This document shows, in pieces, positions 14,741-28,018 of a stretch of 64,000 nucleotides of DNA. A program made the position numbers and the translations under genes. Origin of the DNA: Mrakia gelida (lineage: Eukaryota > Basidiomycota > Tremellomycetes > Cystofilobasidiales > Mrakiaceae); NCBI GenBank assembly GCA_024345305.1, contig BRON01000010.1, forward strand, positions 806,001-870,000. The letters are read 5' to 3'. Position 1 is the first letter of the stretch, and each line of letters opens with the position of its first letter. Under the pieces are notes generated by a model, which saw only the letters and a list, made by a program, of their open reading frames with translations, was not told the origin of the DNA and did not search any database.

Positions 14741-17700
14741 CTAAGGAGCAGCAGCCACACAGAACGAAACCTGACCAGCCTTCACGAACCACAACCTCAG
14801 GGCCTCACGCACCTCGGGAGCGCTCTCCCTTAGCAGGATGTCTGTCGCGATAGGGTAGAGAGCGGGGAAATGTCGTTCGAACTGAGGAAAAGGGAAGGGA
14901 AACGAGTCAGCAAGGTCAAAAGGAGGAGGAGGGGAGAGGAAGGTCGACTCACGTTCTCGTCGTCGAAGAAGCAGTATCCCTGGAGGATCTCTACGACAAC
15001 TGGACTCCAAGCCGTGATATGGCGGACCTGAGTCTCGGAATCGAGAGAGTTGAAGTCCCTGACGATGTCCAGACTCAGCCTGAGAAGGAAAGGAAAAGAG
15101 AGAGAGACGGCGGTCAGTCGAGCGAGGAAGAGGACGCGTCGAGCGAGATCGATTTCGTGGGACTCACGGTACGAATCTGACGAGAACGCCATCCCTCGTA
15201 GCTCGATGATCCTCCCGAGGATCGTTGTACATTCGAAGGAGGTTGTTGACCAGAGTCGCAGCACTACTCGACTCCTGCTTGAGGAGGTTGGGAAGCTGCT
15301 TCATGAAGCCTGAGCACGACGACGAAGAAACGAGGGTTTGTCAGTTTCTCCTTTATCCCTCACGCCCGATGAGGCTCGTGCGAGTACTCACCGACTTTCC
15401 ACAGAGCCATCCTCAGATCCTTATCGGCGTTGAACCTCCTAGCGAACTGATAACTGTCGTCAAGAACTCCGAGGAACCGAAGGAGATGCTCGGCGGGGAT
15501 GGTCTGGTAGACGTCGTCGTTCTGGAGGAGTTCGTGGGTGGTTTCGATGAGGAGGAGTTGGAGGACGCATTTTCGAATGATCTGGCGGAAGATCCGACGA
15601 CGGTCGACGGAGGAGATACCGAGGGTGGCTCCCGGTGGAGGAGGAGCGCCGTTCGCTGGTGCTGAAGGGGACGAACGAGATCGACGCGAGATGGAGAAGG
15701 TCAGTTGGAGGTGGAGGAGGATGAGAAGAAGAGGAGAAGAAACGAGATGAGGCGACGAACCAGGATCCGAGAGGTAAGCTGGCGATTCCGGGACCTCGTT
15801 CTCCGAGCGAAGGTTCTCGTCGAAGAGCATGTGAGCGAGGGTGGTTTGGAAGAGCTGAACGAAAGCGGAGACGATCCTCTCCCACTTGGCCGGGCTGAGT
15901 TTCCGAACGTTGTTCTCGAGGAGTTGTTGGAAGCACGTCGTTCCTGTGGGAGTCGAGGGCGAGCAAGGAGTCAGCTTTCGCTCGCCAGCATCATCGAACG
16001 CAGAAGGGAGGAAGACGGACCTATCCGAGCGAGGGTATCGTTCTCTGTGAGAAGGGAAGCGGGGCGAAGAAGTCAGCGTTTCGTCGAAAACGAGAGAAAG
16101 AGGAACCGCGTCGAACGAAAGATCGAACGAACCTTGATCGATGCAGAAGCACAAAAGATCTAACAGCGGATCGAGGAACCGCTCGAGGATCTCGAAGTAG
16201 AAGGTGTAAAGGTCGACGAGGTTCCTGAGAGCGCTGACCATCGTAGTCGAGACCCAGAAGCTCATCTCCTCCTGCATTGGTCCAGAGCGGAGGGGAGCGA
16301 AGATAGGGAAGAGGACCTGCTGGCAGACGCTGTCCCAGAAGTCGGTTCGGAAGGTAGCTCCGTGCTTCTTGAGGGTGTCGAACAGCGAATCCAGCGCTCT
16401 AGAGAAGCGGCGATCAAAGAGAAGAGGAAGGCGTGAGTGTCGCGTCGACAAAGGGAAGGGGAGGAAAGAGACGTCGAACTCACACTCGTCGAACCTCGAG
16501 ATCATCTCCGTTCATGATCACGTCGTAATAACTGAAGAGGACGGGGAACCAGAACTTGACCATGGGATCGTCCGTCGGGGGTGCTTCTCCGTTGGTGAGG
16601 TTCGGCGAGTGGTTGGGACTTGAGAGCGCGCAATCGGGGCAGGCGAGCATGGCGGGGACGACTCCTTGAAGCATCTCGATGGCCTGGAGACTGATCTTCT
16701 GGAACTTGCTGACCTTGCAGAAGTCGGTCATGCAGACGGTGAGGTCGGCGAAGGCTCCGTAACGAACGACTTTGGCGAAGTGCTCTCGGTTGATGAGCGT
16801 GACGAGTTCGAAGGCGTAAGTCGCGACTCGTTCTGCGAGGAGGGAAGGAGAAACGGTCAGACCCATCTCAGCAAGCTGCGAAGAGGGTAGAAGAGGAGTG
16901 AAGCTTACCCGTGAGAACCTTGGCGGCTGCTGAGAAGACTCCGAACATCGTCCTCCATCCCGATCGCATGTTTCCGACTCGAGCTTGGATCATCTGCTGA
17001 AGGCATTGGAGGACCTGCGAGAACGAAGAACTCGTGTCGGTCAAGACGAGAGAGGGAGAGGAGAGTGAAGAAGAGCCGCGACGAACCATATCTCGAGCGT
17101 CCGAGTTGGTGTTGTGGATCATCGTGTACTCGAACGGTTTGAGGAAGTCCTTCTGGAACTGGAAGTGCGACAGCTCGTCCTTCTCGAGGAAACGCATGGC
17201 GAGTTGACGAAGAGCGTCGAGAGCGAAGAAGGAAACGTTGGCGTTGTTGTGGCAGCAGACCTGAGAAAGGGAAAGGAAGGAGGGAGGTCAGAAACGACGC
17301 GACAAAAGGGAGAAGGCAGACGCGACGAACTTGGTTGAAGTGTTCTCCGAGGATCTGCCAGATGTTGGACCACTCGAGACGGATTCTACCCATGTTGTAG
17401 TACGAGATCTCGACCAGTTTTTGGAGGGAGAAGAGACGAGGACGATCCGATCCGCTTGAAGACTGAATCTCCTCCCACGAGACGTCGCTGAGGGCTTGCA
17501 CGAACTCGACGATGGCGGACTGAACGGAACGAGTAACGAATCAGGTCAGTGATAGGTCGATGGAGGGATCGAGAGCGTGCTGACTCACTCCTGAGAGATG
17601 CTTCGAGAGGGAGAAGACCATGTCGGCGGCGACGGTGACCTGAGCTGACCGACTCTCGAACGCGACGTCCTCTCCTGGACGAGACTTGGTGCTTGACTTC

Positions 17701-20700
17701 CGACTGACGACCGACCTATCAGAAGAAGAAGGCGAGAAGAGGAGTCAGCTCGAGGCTCAAACGAGCTCTCGAGGAAGAGACGTCGGGACGAAAGGAGGAC
17801 GAGGACTCACGACCTTCGACCGATATCCGGCGTCTCAATCCCATTCGAGATGAGCTGCATCCTCTCCAACTGGCTAACACACGTCAACACGTCCTTCCAC
17901 GAGCTCTTGAGGTAGTTCCCTTCGCTGACGGCGATATCGAGGAGGGTCTTGATCGCTGCGACGTTCTTGGGCTTCATCTCGCTGAGGTTGTTGAGGAAGG
18001 TGAACTTGGCGAGAGTCGTGACGAAAGCGTTCCGTTCGAGTTCGAGATCGAAGAGGCAGACGATCTTGATGGCGTGCTTGAATCCCTCGAGACAGAGCTC
18101 GACGACGTCCTGGTCGTCCGTTTCCTGGAGAGGTCCGGAGAGAGCAGCGAGGAAGGGCATCCACGCGACTTCAAACATGGGTCGGACGTGCTCGAGATGG
18201 GAGGCTGAGTAGTACTGCTCGGCTTGTCGAACTCCTCCTCGTCGTTGTTGGCGAAGCATGGTTTTGAAGAGAGCCTGGAAGACGAGAACGAGTGAGACGT
18301 GAGGATCAGTCTCGATCTCGCGAAGACGAGAAACGACCACAGAAGAGGGACGAGTAGAGAACGAACCTCCGACCTGTTGGTCATTCCCTCGGACTGAAGA
18401 ACGTAGGCTTCCCTCTGAAGATCTCGACCGACGTTGGCGATGGTGTTGGCGAGTCCAGGAGCGACGGTAAGCTGAGGAGCCTCGACCTCGTCCTTCATCT
18501 TGATCTCGTTCGCATGAATCTCGTCGTAGATCTCTCCCAGGAATTCCTCCGGCAGATCCTTCCCGTCGTTGATTCCTCGGTTGTTCTTGACGAACTCAGC
18601 CTTGGTCATCCTCTTGTTCTTCCCTCCGAGGTTTTTGTTGTGAGCGTCCGTGTTGAGCATGATGACCGAGAAGGCGAGGATGTAGGCTGTATCGGCGTTG
18701 GCGAACTCGGTTCGAGGGTTTCCGGCGATGTAGCGTTCGGCGAACTTGAGGACGAATCGATCGATCTTTTGAGCTTCTCCGGGAAGACGGAAGGACTGGA
18801 GGTAGGTTCGAACGGCGTCCGTGAACTTCATGTTGCGGAAGTCGAGCATGTCCACGAAGGCGTGCATGATGGCAACGTTGGCTTCGTCTCTGTGAGTGAG
18901 AGAAAGAAGAGAGAAGAAAGAGAAGAAGACGAGGAGTCAGCGACTCGTTTTCGACAGAGTGGGACGCGTCGGAGGAGGAAGATGGACGAACCCTTCTCCG
19001 AGGTACTCTCCGATCATGGCCTTGCTGAGACCGTCTCCTTGGAGGAGGAACCTAGCGATGTCGGCGGGCTCCTTGCTTCGAATGAATCCTTGCTCGACGA
19101 GAAATTGGATCCCCTGCAGAGGACGAACGAGGCGAAGGGAAGAAGGTCAGCTCGGCTCGACTCGACCCGGACGATATCTCGCCCAACCACAGGCTCGCCA
19201 GCCGCGAACAAAGTGAACGTACCTTCTTCGGCTTGAAGTTGAACTTCTTGATCCCCTCCATCAAGGTCGTCTTCCTCTGCTTCGCACTCTCAAACCTCTC
19301 GGGATCGTCCATCTCCTCCTCTCCCATCACAGGCGTCACCGCTCCCCCAACACTCCTAGGATCCACACTCGACCCATCCTCCCTCGACATATCCTCCGAC
19401 TGCCTCGCTCCAGCATCTCCTCCATCGTTTGTCGACGTCCCTGCCGCCGCCGCACGAGGAGCAGCGGTTCCCCAAGTCACCAACGACCTCAACACCGTCA
19501 CCAAGCACTCGAGCGACTGCCTCCTGAGCTTGACTTCCGCTGGAAGATGAGCCCACGCCTCTCGGTTCGACGAGGAGAACGACTCGTCCCTGTTGTGACC
19601 GAGAGCCGAGGTTGTCAACGAAGGAGGAATGACAGGTCCCTTGTCGTGTCCTCCGCCAGCTGAACGACTTCCTTCGCTTCGACCGACTCCTCCTGCTGCG
19701 ACGGTTCCATCTGGGTTGTCTCCTTTAACGGGCGCGAAGTGGGTAGCTCCGATCTTGGCGACGATCTCGACGAGGCGTTCGTAGATGTTCTCGACGGCGG
19801 TTCGGTCGCAGTCGTAGTTGAGGTAGATCTCGACGAGGGCTTGAGGATCCTGGGAGAGTCGAAGGAAGATGGTGAGGACGGTGGCCTTCTGCTTGATGGT
19901 GGAGGTTCGCATCTCGAGGATGGGGAGGAAGATCTCGTTGAGGAGGACCTCAATCTCTTTCTGTTGGGAGCGGAAGGGACGGAAGAGGGGAAGACGAGGA
20001 TCAGCGACGCGATTCGAACCCGAGGTGAAGGCTCACCAACTCGAACAGGAAAGCAAGAAGAGACTCGACGAACCTTCATCTTCCCTCTGAGTCCCTTGAG
20101 GACGTTCCAGAAGATCTCCACGCTGAGCTCGAAGACCTGTCCGACGGGCGAGACGGCGTTCCGACTGAGACTGAGGCAGAGGTACTGCTTGGTCGCCTGG
20201 ACGAAGGTCGCTCTCGAGGAGCTCGACGAAGGGATGAGGATTTGAGGCGAGGCGAAGAGACCGACATGGGATTGGAGGATGGTGAGGATGAGGTGGAGGG
20301 AGAGGAGCTTGGATCGCATCGCGTGGGACTTGACGTCGCGTTCGCTGAGGAAGGGATAAACGAAGTGGGAAAAGGTCAGCTCCTGAGATTCCAAGGAGAG
20401 ACGGGGAATGAAGGTAAGAAGACGAGACTGGACTTACGCTTCCGACATGAGAGGCTTCATCGTGAGCTTGCAGAGAGCTCGGAAGACGAGGAAGGCATCC
20501 TTGATGAACATCTCCTGCTCGGTGAGAGGAACTCCTCCGACGGACGACATGTTGTCGGGATCGACCTCCTCCGGTTGAGCGTCGTTCGGGTTGGGAAGCG
20601 AGAAGGTGGAGCTGAGATTGATCGAGGAAGGAAGGGAAGGACAAGGTCAGCTTTCGAGCTCACTCTCGCGCGAGGTTCGGTCGACGAGGAAGAAGGTGTA

Positions 20701-22243
20701 CGAACAGGGTGATCTGAGGAGGAGTACCAGGAGCGAGGGTGGATCCAGCTCGAGATATCGGGGTGTTGGGTACGCTCGTGGTAGGTGAGGTAACCGAAGG
20801 AGCTGCCTCAACACTCGCATCCTCGATGATCAAGGGAGTCGACGACCTCTCGATTCCTCCCTCTCCTCCTCCTCCATTCTCGACCGTCCCTCCGTTCTCG
20901 AGAGCCGCCGACGAAGGCTCGCTCGCCAGTCCCAATCCTGCGAGGGCTGACTCTGCCGTCAACGGAGTCGTGTGATCTCCTCCAGCTGGGGTGGTAGCTC
21001 CGTTGGTGGACGAGGAGGACTTCTCGAAGGCGGCTGCAACGGCAGCGGCGACGTCGACTCGTCCGAAGACGTGGTGGACCATCTGGGTGAGACCTCCTTG
21101 CGCGACCATCTGGTTGATGGGATCCGTGGAGAGGAGGAAGATGTTGTAGACCGTCCTGACGGCCTTGAGCAAGCTCGAGTGATGAACGGGGACGGTCGCC
21201 GAGAGGACCAAGGCGAGGAGGGACTTGACGATCTGGAGGGCTACTGAGTCTGGTGTGGTCTCGGTGTAGGTAGCGGTGATGATCTGAGTGAGGTTGTCGG
21301 CGAGCTCGGGGGCGTTGGTTGAGGAGGTGTGGAAGAAGGAGTGGGAGACGAGCTTGGAGATGCAGTCGAGAGCTGTCGTTTGAAGGAGAGCTGACCTTGT
21401 CTCGCAAGCGAGTCGGAGAGGTTCGAGGATGATCTCCTGAGCGATGGGAACGTCGTGGGATTCCGGTGCTTTGAGAGCTTCGAGAGCTGTTGTGAGGGCT
21501 TTTTGTAAGGGTTGGGACCGACGAGCGTCCTTGGACTGGGACATGGTGGTGAGGGCGGTGAGGAGATGGATGGAGGAGAGCGTGGTGGCTGGGAGGATCG
21601 AGAGGGACGATCGCTGAGAGCCGCCTCCGTTGCTGGTTCCTCCTACGGGGTGGGGAGCTGCTGGGTAGGCTACCGAGGAAGCTGAGGAGGAAACTGGACG
21701 ATGAAGGGAGGTCGTGGATTGGGAGGGAGCGATGGAGGAGGGTTGAGTCGAAGGGGAGGAGGAGGAAGGAGGAGGGACCGTCGAGGAGCGAACTAAGGGA
21801 GCTGACGAGGGCGCTGGTACGACTTCCTTCGTAGGAGGAGAAGGTGAGACTCCATCCTTGGTGTCTTCTCCGTCCTGATCCTGGTCGAGGTTGACCTCGT
21901 TGAAGGTTGCGTCTGCTGAAGGTGAGGGAGGAAAGACCGCCATCTCGGGCACCTTGATCCCTCCTTCCTCGTGCCGCTGCTGATCCTCCTTCGAAGACGT
22001 AGTGGCTGGAGCACCTAGAGAGACCTCCTCCAGAGGGGCGTCGTCGTCCTCCTCAGCGACCTCGGCTGCTGGTGCTGAATCTGAGGGAGGTTGAGGTTGA
22101 GAATGGTTGTTCGATGAAGGAGGAGGAGGAGGAGGTGCGTCGTACTCCGCCCTTGTTGGACTCGGGACGTCCTTGGATGGGGGAGGAGGAGGCTGATCGT
22201 CCAAGACGGTAGAAGGAACGTCTTCCTTCGGAGGGGAGGACAT
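14741..22243 (-). CDS. SEC7: Arf guanine-nucleotide exchange factor, Sec7/BIG type
   Basis: Large Golgi exchange factor that loads GTP onto Arf1. Start at 22243 ([12 protein letters not shown]...), with about 170 residues of Pro/Ser-rich low complexity. The DCB region follows ([10 protein letters not shown]... to about 21000), then the HUS domain with its diagnostic box YLNYDCD near 19810. The Sec7 domain lies at about 18500-19130. It holds the glutamic-finger loop [12 protein letters not shown] and the second motif [19 protein letters not shown]. Helical HDS repeats run to the end, finishing CVAAAP-stop at 14741. The length fits BIG/Sec7 rather than the GBF/Gea family. About 20 introns. The motif has F-S where brefeldin-sensitive relatives usually have Y-S. 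The 345-base gap to the divergent methyltransferase gene may be a shared promoter. Confidence 0.93.
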
Positions 22244-22588
22244 CTGAACACCAGGAGAAGGGGAGAAGGAGGGGAAGGAGGAAGGGAAGGGAGGGGAGGG
22301 AAGAGAGTCGCGGTTGAAGGCGACGTGAGCTGGCTCCTCCTTCTCGAGAGGTGACCGAGATCAGCAGCCGAAAGGGAAAAAAAGCTCGTCTCGAAGCTTT
22401 TCACTTCTTCTCGACTGTTTTCAGATCAAGAGATCTCAGAGCGAGCTCATCCAAAAAAGTCGCGTAGGAAGACGGAGCCAATCGGGTCAAGGTCGCAAAG
22501 GCACGAGCTCGACGAGACAGCCCTCCTTCCTTCCCTCTCTTCAAACCATCTCCCAGCTCGACCACGACCTCTTCTCGAAAGTCTCAAG
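22244..22588. promoter_or_regulatory. Divergent promoter region, SEC7 and methyltransferase
   Basis: 345 bases between two divergent start codons. Nothing else codes here. The region has purine-rich and pyrimidine-rich blocks flanking the starts. It must carry both promoters, but no specific factor site or TATA box could be supported. Confidence 0.5.
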
Positions 22589-25500
22589 ATGCCCAGGAAG
22601 AGGCAGCTCTTATCACCTACAGGAGCAGCAGCTCCATCAGCGATGGGAACGGAGGAAGAGCGAGAAGAGAGTGATGAGATCGTCCTGGGTGAGCTCGACC
22701 TTCTCCTCCCTGACCCTCCTCCCCTTCCTTCCCTCCGCTCTTCGACTCTCCCTGACCTTTCGTTGACTCCCTTGGGCTCACAGGTACAGACGAGGATGAA
22801 CAAGATTCGATTTGCTTCGTAGAGATCGAGGAAAAACCGGTGAGTCTACCTTTCTTCGCACCACTGGATAGCAAGGAGGAGGAGGAGCGAGGATCAAGCT
22901 CACCAAAGGATCGTTGGTTTGGTTTGGCTTTCTGGGACCCGTAGACATCGTCGAGAGTGAGATTTAACACCAGCGTGAGTTCCTTTTTGCCGTACATATC
23001 TCGGAGGAGTCTTTTGAGAACTCGAGAAGGAGGAAAACGAGGAGGGAAAAGAGAACTGATCCTCGACGTCCTTCCCGTCCGTTTCGTTTCCTTCACTTCT
23101 TTCTCCTCCCTCAGAACGCTAGGAGAGAGAGGTCGGCAAGTTCGAATATGATCGTCGTCCAGCCTTCGTCGGACGAGGGAGAGGAGGACATCATCATCGT
23201 GGAGGAGGAGGAAGAGGATGATGACTCGGACGACGTTGTGAGTCCAAGCGCTTCCCTCGTCGCTCCGCGTCGTTCCCATCTCCCTCTCGCCACAAGCTTC
23301 CTCTTCTGACCTCTCACCTCTTGACCTCCTCTTGAAGGTCATACCCGCTACTCCATCACCCCCCGGATCCCCCCAACATCGCATCCTCCCTCTCCCTCGA
23401 CCTGGACCTTCTTCGAGCAAACCACCCAAGAGACCCGTCGTCGATTCGGACGAGGACGAGTCGCCCAACAAGACCGCGAAGGGAGGACGAGAGGGTTTGA
23501 GACCTTTCAAGAGAAGGGTTGAGCAGAGTGGGAGTATCAAGGTGAGTCTCTCAACTAGCTTTCTGTGCTTCGAGCGTCGAGGTCGCGGAAACGAGATCGA
23601 GACGCGTCCATCTCGAACTCTGTAGCTCAGGATCCCTCGCTGACTGCGTTCTCTATTACCCGTTTCTGCAGGTGCAACAAGGATCCAGTGGAGGAAACCA
23701 TCAGCCTTTCTCAAGCGTGAGTATTGAGGAACTGGTACTCGAGGTTCCGACGCGTCCAGCTTAACTCCTTTTTGTTTCGACGTTCGCAGCTCGCTTCCTC
23801 TTCTCGCCTTCCAACCTCGCACCCAACCCAACGTCGATCACCCTCTCCAGCAGGGTCTACTTCTTCCGACAACTGTTTCATAGCTCTCGGGGATGGGTGG
23901 ACGGAGGAGGAGAAGATCTCAGACGAGGACGTCTCGGACGAGGAGGAGCTGGAGGAAGTCGAGGAGGATTTGGTCGAGGAGAGTGAGTCCTCGTCCTCTT
24001 CTCGAACTACTCGAGGAGACCCAGCTCATCGGTCTCCTTTTTCCTCCCAGCAGGACCTCGAAGGACTCGATTGTCAACAAGAGCTGCACCCGAGGAAGCA
24101 CCTTCGACGAGGAAAAGCAAGAAAGGCAAAGACGTCGACATGGTTCGTCCGTGTTTCTCCTAGTTCTCTTTGGGTGTGTAGCTCGAACCCCATCGCTCTT
24201 GGTACTAATCACCCTTTTTTTACGCGTATCACCTCGACAGGACGACACTTCCCCTGAGCCATCAATCTCGAGCGAGGAGGAGGAGGATGTCTATGAGACC
24301 GACGAAGTCAGTTCCCTATCACTCCTTCCGTTAGCACCTCTCGAATTTACTGACACGCAGTCGAACCCCTCTCATCCTCTTTCGCAGGATCTTCCTGAGA
24401 ATCCCGTGAGTCGCATCCGTCAAGCTCTTCGACTCTCCAAGACGAATCGCTGACTCTGCTTCTTCCCTTCGCCTCAGAATGGACGCTCTGCTGCCACGCC
24501 GGTTCGCACAGCCACTGTCGCACATGCTGCTGGACAGTCTTGCGGGAAGGGACATCGAGTCATCACTCTACCTGGGGAGAGGACGCTACCAGAACTTGAG
24601 GAGGAGGGCGAACGCCAGTACCTCCTCGCTCGCCGTCTCGCCCAAAGGCTTCTCAAGTCGAATCTTCCCTGGGATCGAGAGCAACCTCACTTCGACGTCG
24701 CCTTAGGAGGAGACCTCTTCGATTCGGTGTCGATTGGTGGAGACACGTTCAGCGTGAGCCTTTATCCTCGAGACCCACGAGACGTCGAGTGCTGATTGAC
24801 GCGTCGTTCGCTGTTTCGTTCTCAGGTCGGAGACGTCGTCTTCTTCCTCGTCGAACTCAAAGACCGACCAGGTCTAGGTGCTGGGGTGCTGGGATCCTTG
24901 GGATGGTAAGCCTCCTGCGTCTCTGACTCCTCGTGCAACCTCTCTCGGCTGACCTCCTCTCTTTCGCCCTTTTCAGGTTCGGCGAGATCGTCGAGATTCG
25001 TCGCGACGGAGGATCGAGTTGCGACGAAGGATCGAGATCTCCAGGATCTACTCTGATCCACTGGTTCGAGCACGCCAAGGCGAAGCGAGTACTCGGTGGC
25101 TTCGGTCATCAGAGGGAGCTCTTCAGGGGTGACGAAGAAACGTACGAGTGCTTGAGCGGTATCCGAGCGAAAGTCTCGGTGTCCTTCTCGAAGAACCCAG
25201 TCGATGATCTCGACCTCTACTGCCGGCAAGTCCCGCATCTCATCTTCGAAATGGAAACGCTCTCTCACCTACTTTATTTTTCCCTCCCATCCAGCCTTGC
25301 CTTCACCGCGGAGAAGTCGTCGACCAAGCCGAAGAAGGATGACTTCGCTGGCCTCAAGACGTTCACCTACCTCGACCACGAAACCGTCCCCGCTCGTCCT
25401 CGTCGTCCTGGTCCGAAGAGACTACTCGAAATGTTCTCTGGGACCGGTCTTCCGGGTCTCGCTCTGAAGGAAGCTGGAGCCTGCGTCCCGTCTTGGTCGG

Positions 25501-27713
25501 TGGACGTCGATCCCGTCGCAGCCGCCACGAACCAGTCCGTTCCTCTCTCTCTTCCTTCCACCATAGACTCCTCTTCACCCTAAACTCGAGATCTAACCGA
25601 GATGATTCTATCTCGCCTCGTTCTCGCCCTTCCCGCTCATTTCTTGCAGAATCAACTCGCCATCGACGAGGGTCATCAACCTGGATATCTACGAATTCGT
25701 GGAGATGCTCGCCGAGACAGGACCCTCCCGTCTCGAAGATCGAGGGATCAAGAAGGAGCTCGACGACCCTGCTTTTGGACAGACTGGGTCGTACAAGAGA
25801 TCGGAGTTTGATGAGATGAAAGGAGTTGACGTTTTGTGAGTTCCTTGTCGACGTGTCTCTCCTCCTTCCCACGAGCAGCCTAACTGACAGCTGCCCCTCC
25901 TTCTTTTCCAACAGGTCTTGCACCTCCTCATGGTTCGCGTCGCTTCCTTTCTTCTCTCCCTTGTACGTGTTGAGCTCGAGACGCGAGCTGACTCCCGTCT
26001 TCCTTCGCGTCGAACAGTCCTCCCTGGTCATCCTCGAACAGCTCCAAGGACGAGAACGATCCCCGCCGAGGACTACTTGCAGGATCTGTCTCAGCAACTC
26101 AGATTCTGGAACCGTCGTACGTTCTGTTTGAGAACGTGACTGGAATCATCAATGGAACGCTCGAGTCCCGCTCTGTCGACGACGACCTCGGAACTGCCCT
26201 ACATCTCTATATCTCGATGCTCATCGAACAAGGGTGAGTCTTGCTCCTCTACAGAGACGTCATCACTCTACTCTTTTCTCTGAACTTCGGTCGCTGACAA
26301 GCCGTCTCCTCCTTCTTCTCGGTTAGATTCTCCGTTCGCGTCAAGACTCTCGATGCTCGACAGGTTCGAACTCCTTCTTCTCTCCTTCCACCCTCGAGTC
26401 GTACTGACGCTCCTTCCCCCTGACGGTTTACCCTTCAGTACGGTTCCGGTCAAGCACGAGAACGAGTCATCGTGATCGGTACTCGCAGAGGCGAGCCGCT
26501 CCTCCATCACCCTCTCCCAACCCACTCCACTCGTAGCCATCCCTCGAGGCATCTCCCTCCAGCTCCTAGGATCGAGGACGTTGTTGGGGACTTGCCTAGA
26601 GTCGGCTGGATCGGGAACCTCGTGCGACCTCTCATGGAAGCCTACGCTCGAGCTCCTCAGACGGCAACTCAGCGTCGACTTCGAGGAGACGAAACTCAAG
26701 TCTCGCTGCATCGAACCCTGAACTACAAGGAGGCTACCAAGGAGATGTGAGCTTTGACAGTCCCAAATCCGACGTCGTTGACTCGTACTGAACCTTCTTT
26801 CCTTCTGTCCAGTGTTCGAAACATTCCCAAGAAACCCAACAGCTCCTACGAAGGTGAGTCGCGCCTCCTCTTCCCTCCCTCGACGCGACGCGGCGTTCGT
26901 TGTTTTCGACTCGAGCTTCTTCGCCGGGCAGCTCCCATACGCTCATCAATGTCTCTTGTTGACCTCATCTTCTTCCCTTTCTTGCCTTCGCTTTTCCAGA
27001 CATCAAGGATCGACGCCTTCGACCAGCTCGCCTCACCAAGAACCAGAAGAGTGTGTTTTCCTACCCAACCTCGCCGTTCGCTGCTCCGGACTGATGCACC
27101 ACTGACGACTTTTACTTTCGTCGCTGCTATTTATCGCCGTCCTCAGATTGGTATCGTCGCTTGTCTCGCAGGGATTACTTCCGCACCTTCACGACGAATT
27201 TGAATCCTGTGAGTTGCTCTTCTTCCTTTCTCGTTGGACGAGGGCGACGACTGATATTCGTTCTTTCTTCCTTCTCTCTCAGGCATCATGGTCTGGAACG
27301 ATCCTCCATTACTGTGTCCGTCTGACTCTTTCTTCTCTCCTCGGTCGTCGTCAACGATTTCTTCGTCGAGCTGACTTCACGCGTCGTCCTCGTTTGGTGC
27401 TCCTCCCTTCATCCCTCTTTCCGTCACAGCAAGATCGCATCTACACCATACGAGAGATGGCGTGAGTCTTGCCTACAGTCTCCCCCTCGAGACCTTTCGC
27501 CCGTCGCTTTCGAAGCTGACCCTCGCCGCGTGTTCCTTCGCTCGCTTTCACAGACGAGGACAAGGCTTCCCGGACTGGTTCACGTTCCGAGGCACCGATC
27601 GACAGAAGGTTCGCCAGATCGGCAACGCTGTGCCCTACGAGATCTTCTATGCTATCGGACGAGCCATGGTGGGACTGGTGGGACGAGGGTTCGAGGAGGA
27701 GGAGGACGAGTGA
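22589..27713 (+). CDS. DNA (cytosine-5) methyltransferase with BAH-like region
   Basis: Nuclear enzyme expected to methylate cytosine in DNA. Start at 22589 (MPRKRQLLSPTG). The N-terminus is very acidic, with runs such as EEDIIIVEEEEEDDDSDD and ISDEDVSDEEELEEVEEDL. A BAH-like region follows at about 24690-25260 (FSVGDVVFFLVEL..., LGWFGEIVEIRRD). The catalytic domain has motif I LLEMFSGTGLPGLAL (25425), motif VI FENVTG (26130), motif VIII QYGSGQARERVIVIG (26440), motif IX IYTIREMA-RGQGFPDW and motif X RQIGNAVP (27620). By my splicing, motif IV reads TSSCPPWS instead of the usual PPCQ; the Cys aligns with the catalytic position. BAH plus methylase suggests the DNMT1/DIM-2 group rather than DNMT5, which would add a helicase. 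At least 20 introns. Stop at 27711-27713. Confidence 0.88.
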
Positions 27714-28018
27714 GGGAGAGGGTTCGTTTTCTTTGCATGTTTTGGTTCGCGTTCGTTTCGATTTCGTTTCTCTTGCATTTTTCTCGGTCTCTCTCTCTCT
27801 CTCTCTTTTGACTACCTACCAGCACGCACGCACCCCATCCCTCGCACAGTTTTTATTCGGTCTATCGCATCCCGTTCGCTCTCCTTGACCCGAGAAAGGC
27901 GAGCAAGAGGTTTCGACGCGTCGAGCTCGTCTCTTCGACGATTTTCCTTCCAACCCTTCTCCTGCGATGATACGGTAGATATCACGAAGTGGATGCATAT
28001 CGTATAGACCAAGCTACC
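27714..28018. other. Convergent intergenic gap
   Basis: 305 bases between the 3' ends of two convergent genes. It includes a CT-rich run near 27785-27810 and should hold both 3' UTRs. Nothing else seen. Confidence 0.45.

Noticed and set aside
22617..23831. A 404-codon minus-strand ORF opposite the methyltransferase N-terminus.
   Set aside because: The + strand has phased introns and a continuous acidic N-terminus; the minus ORF crosses exons and introns without splice signals and has no recognisable motif.
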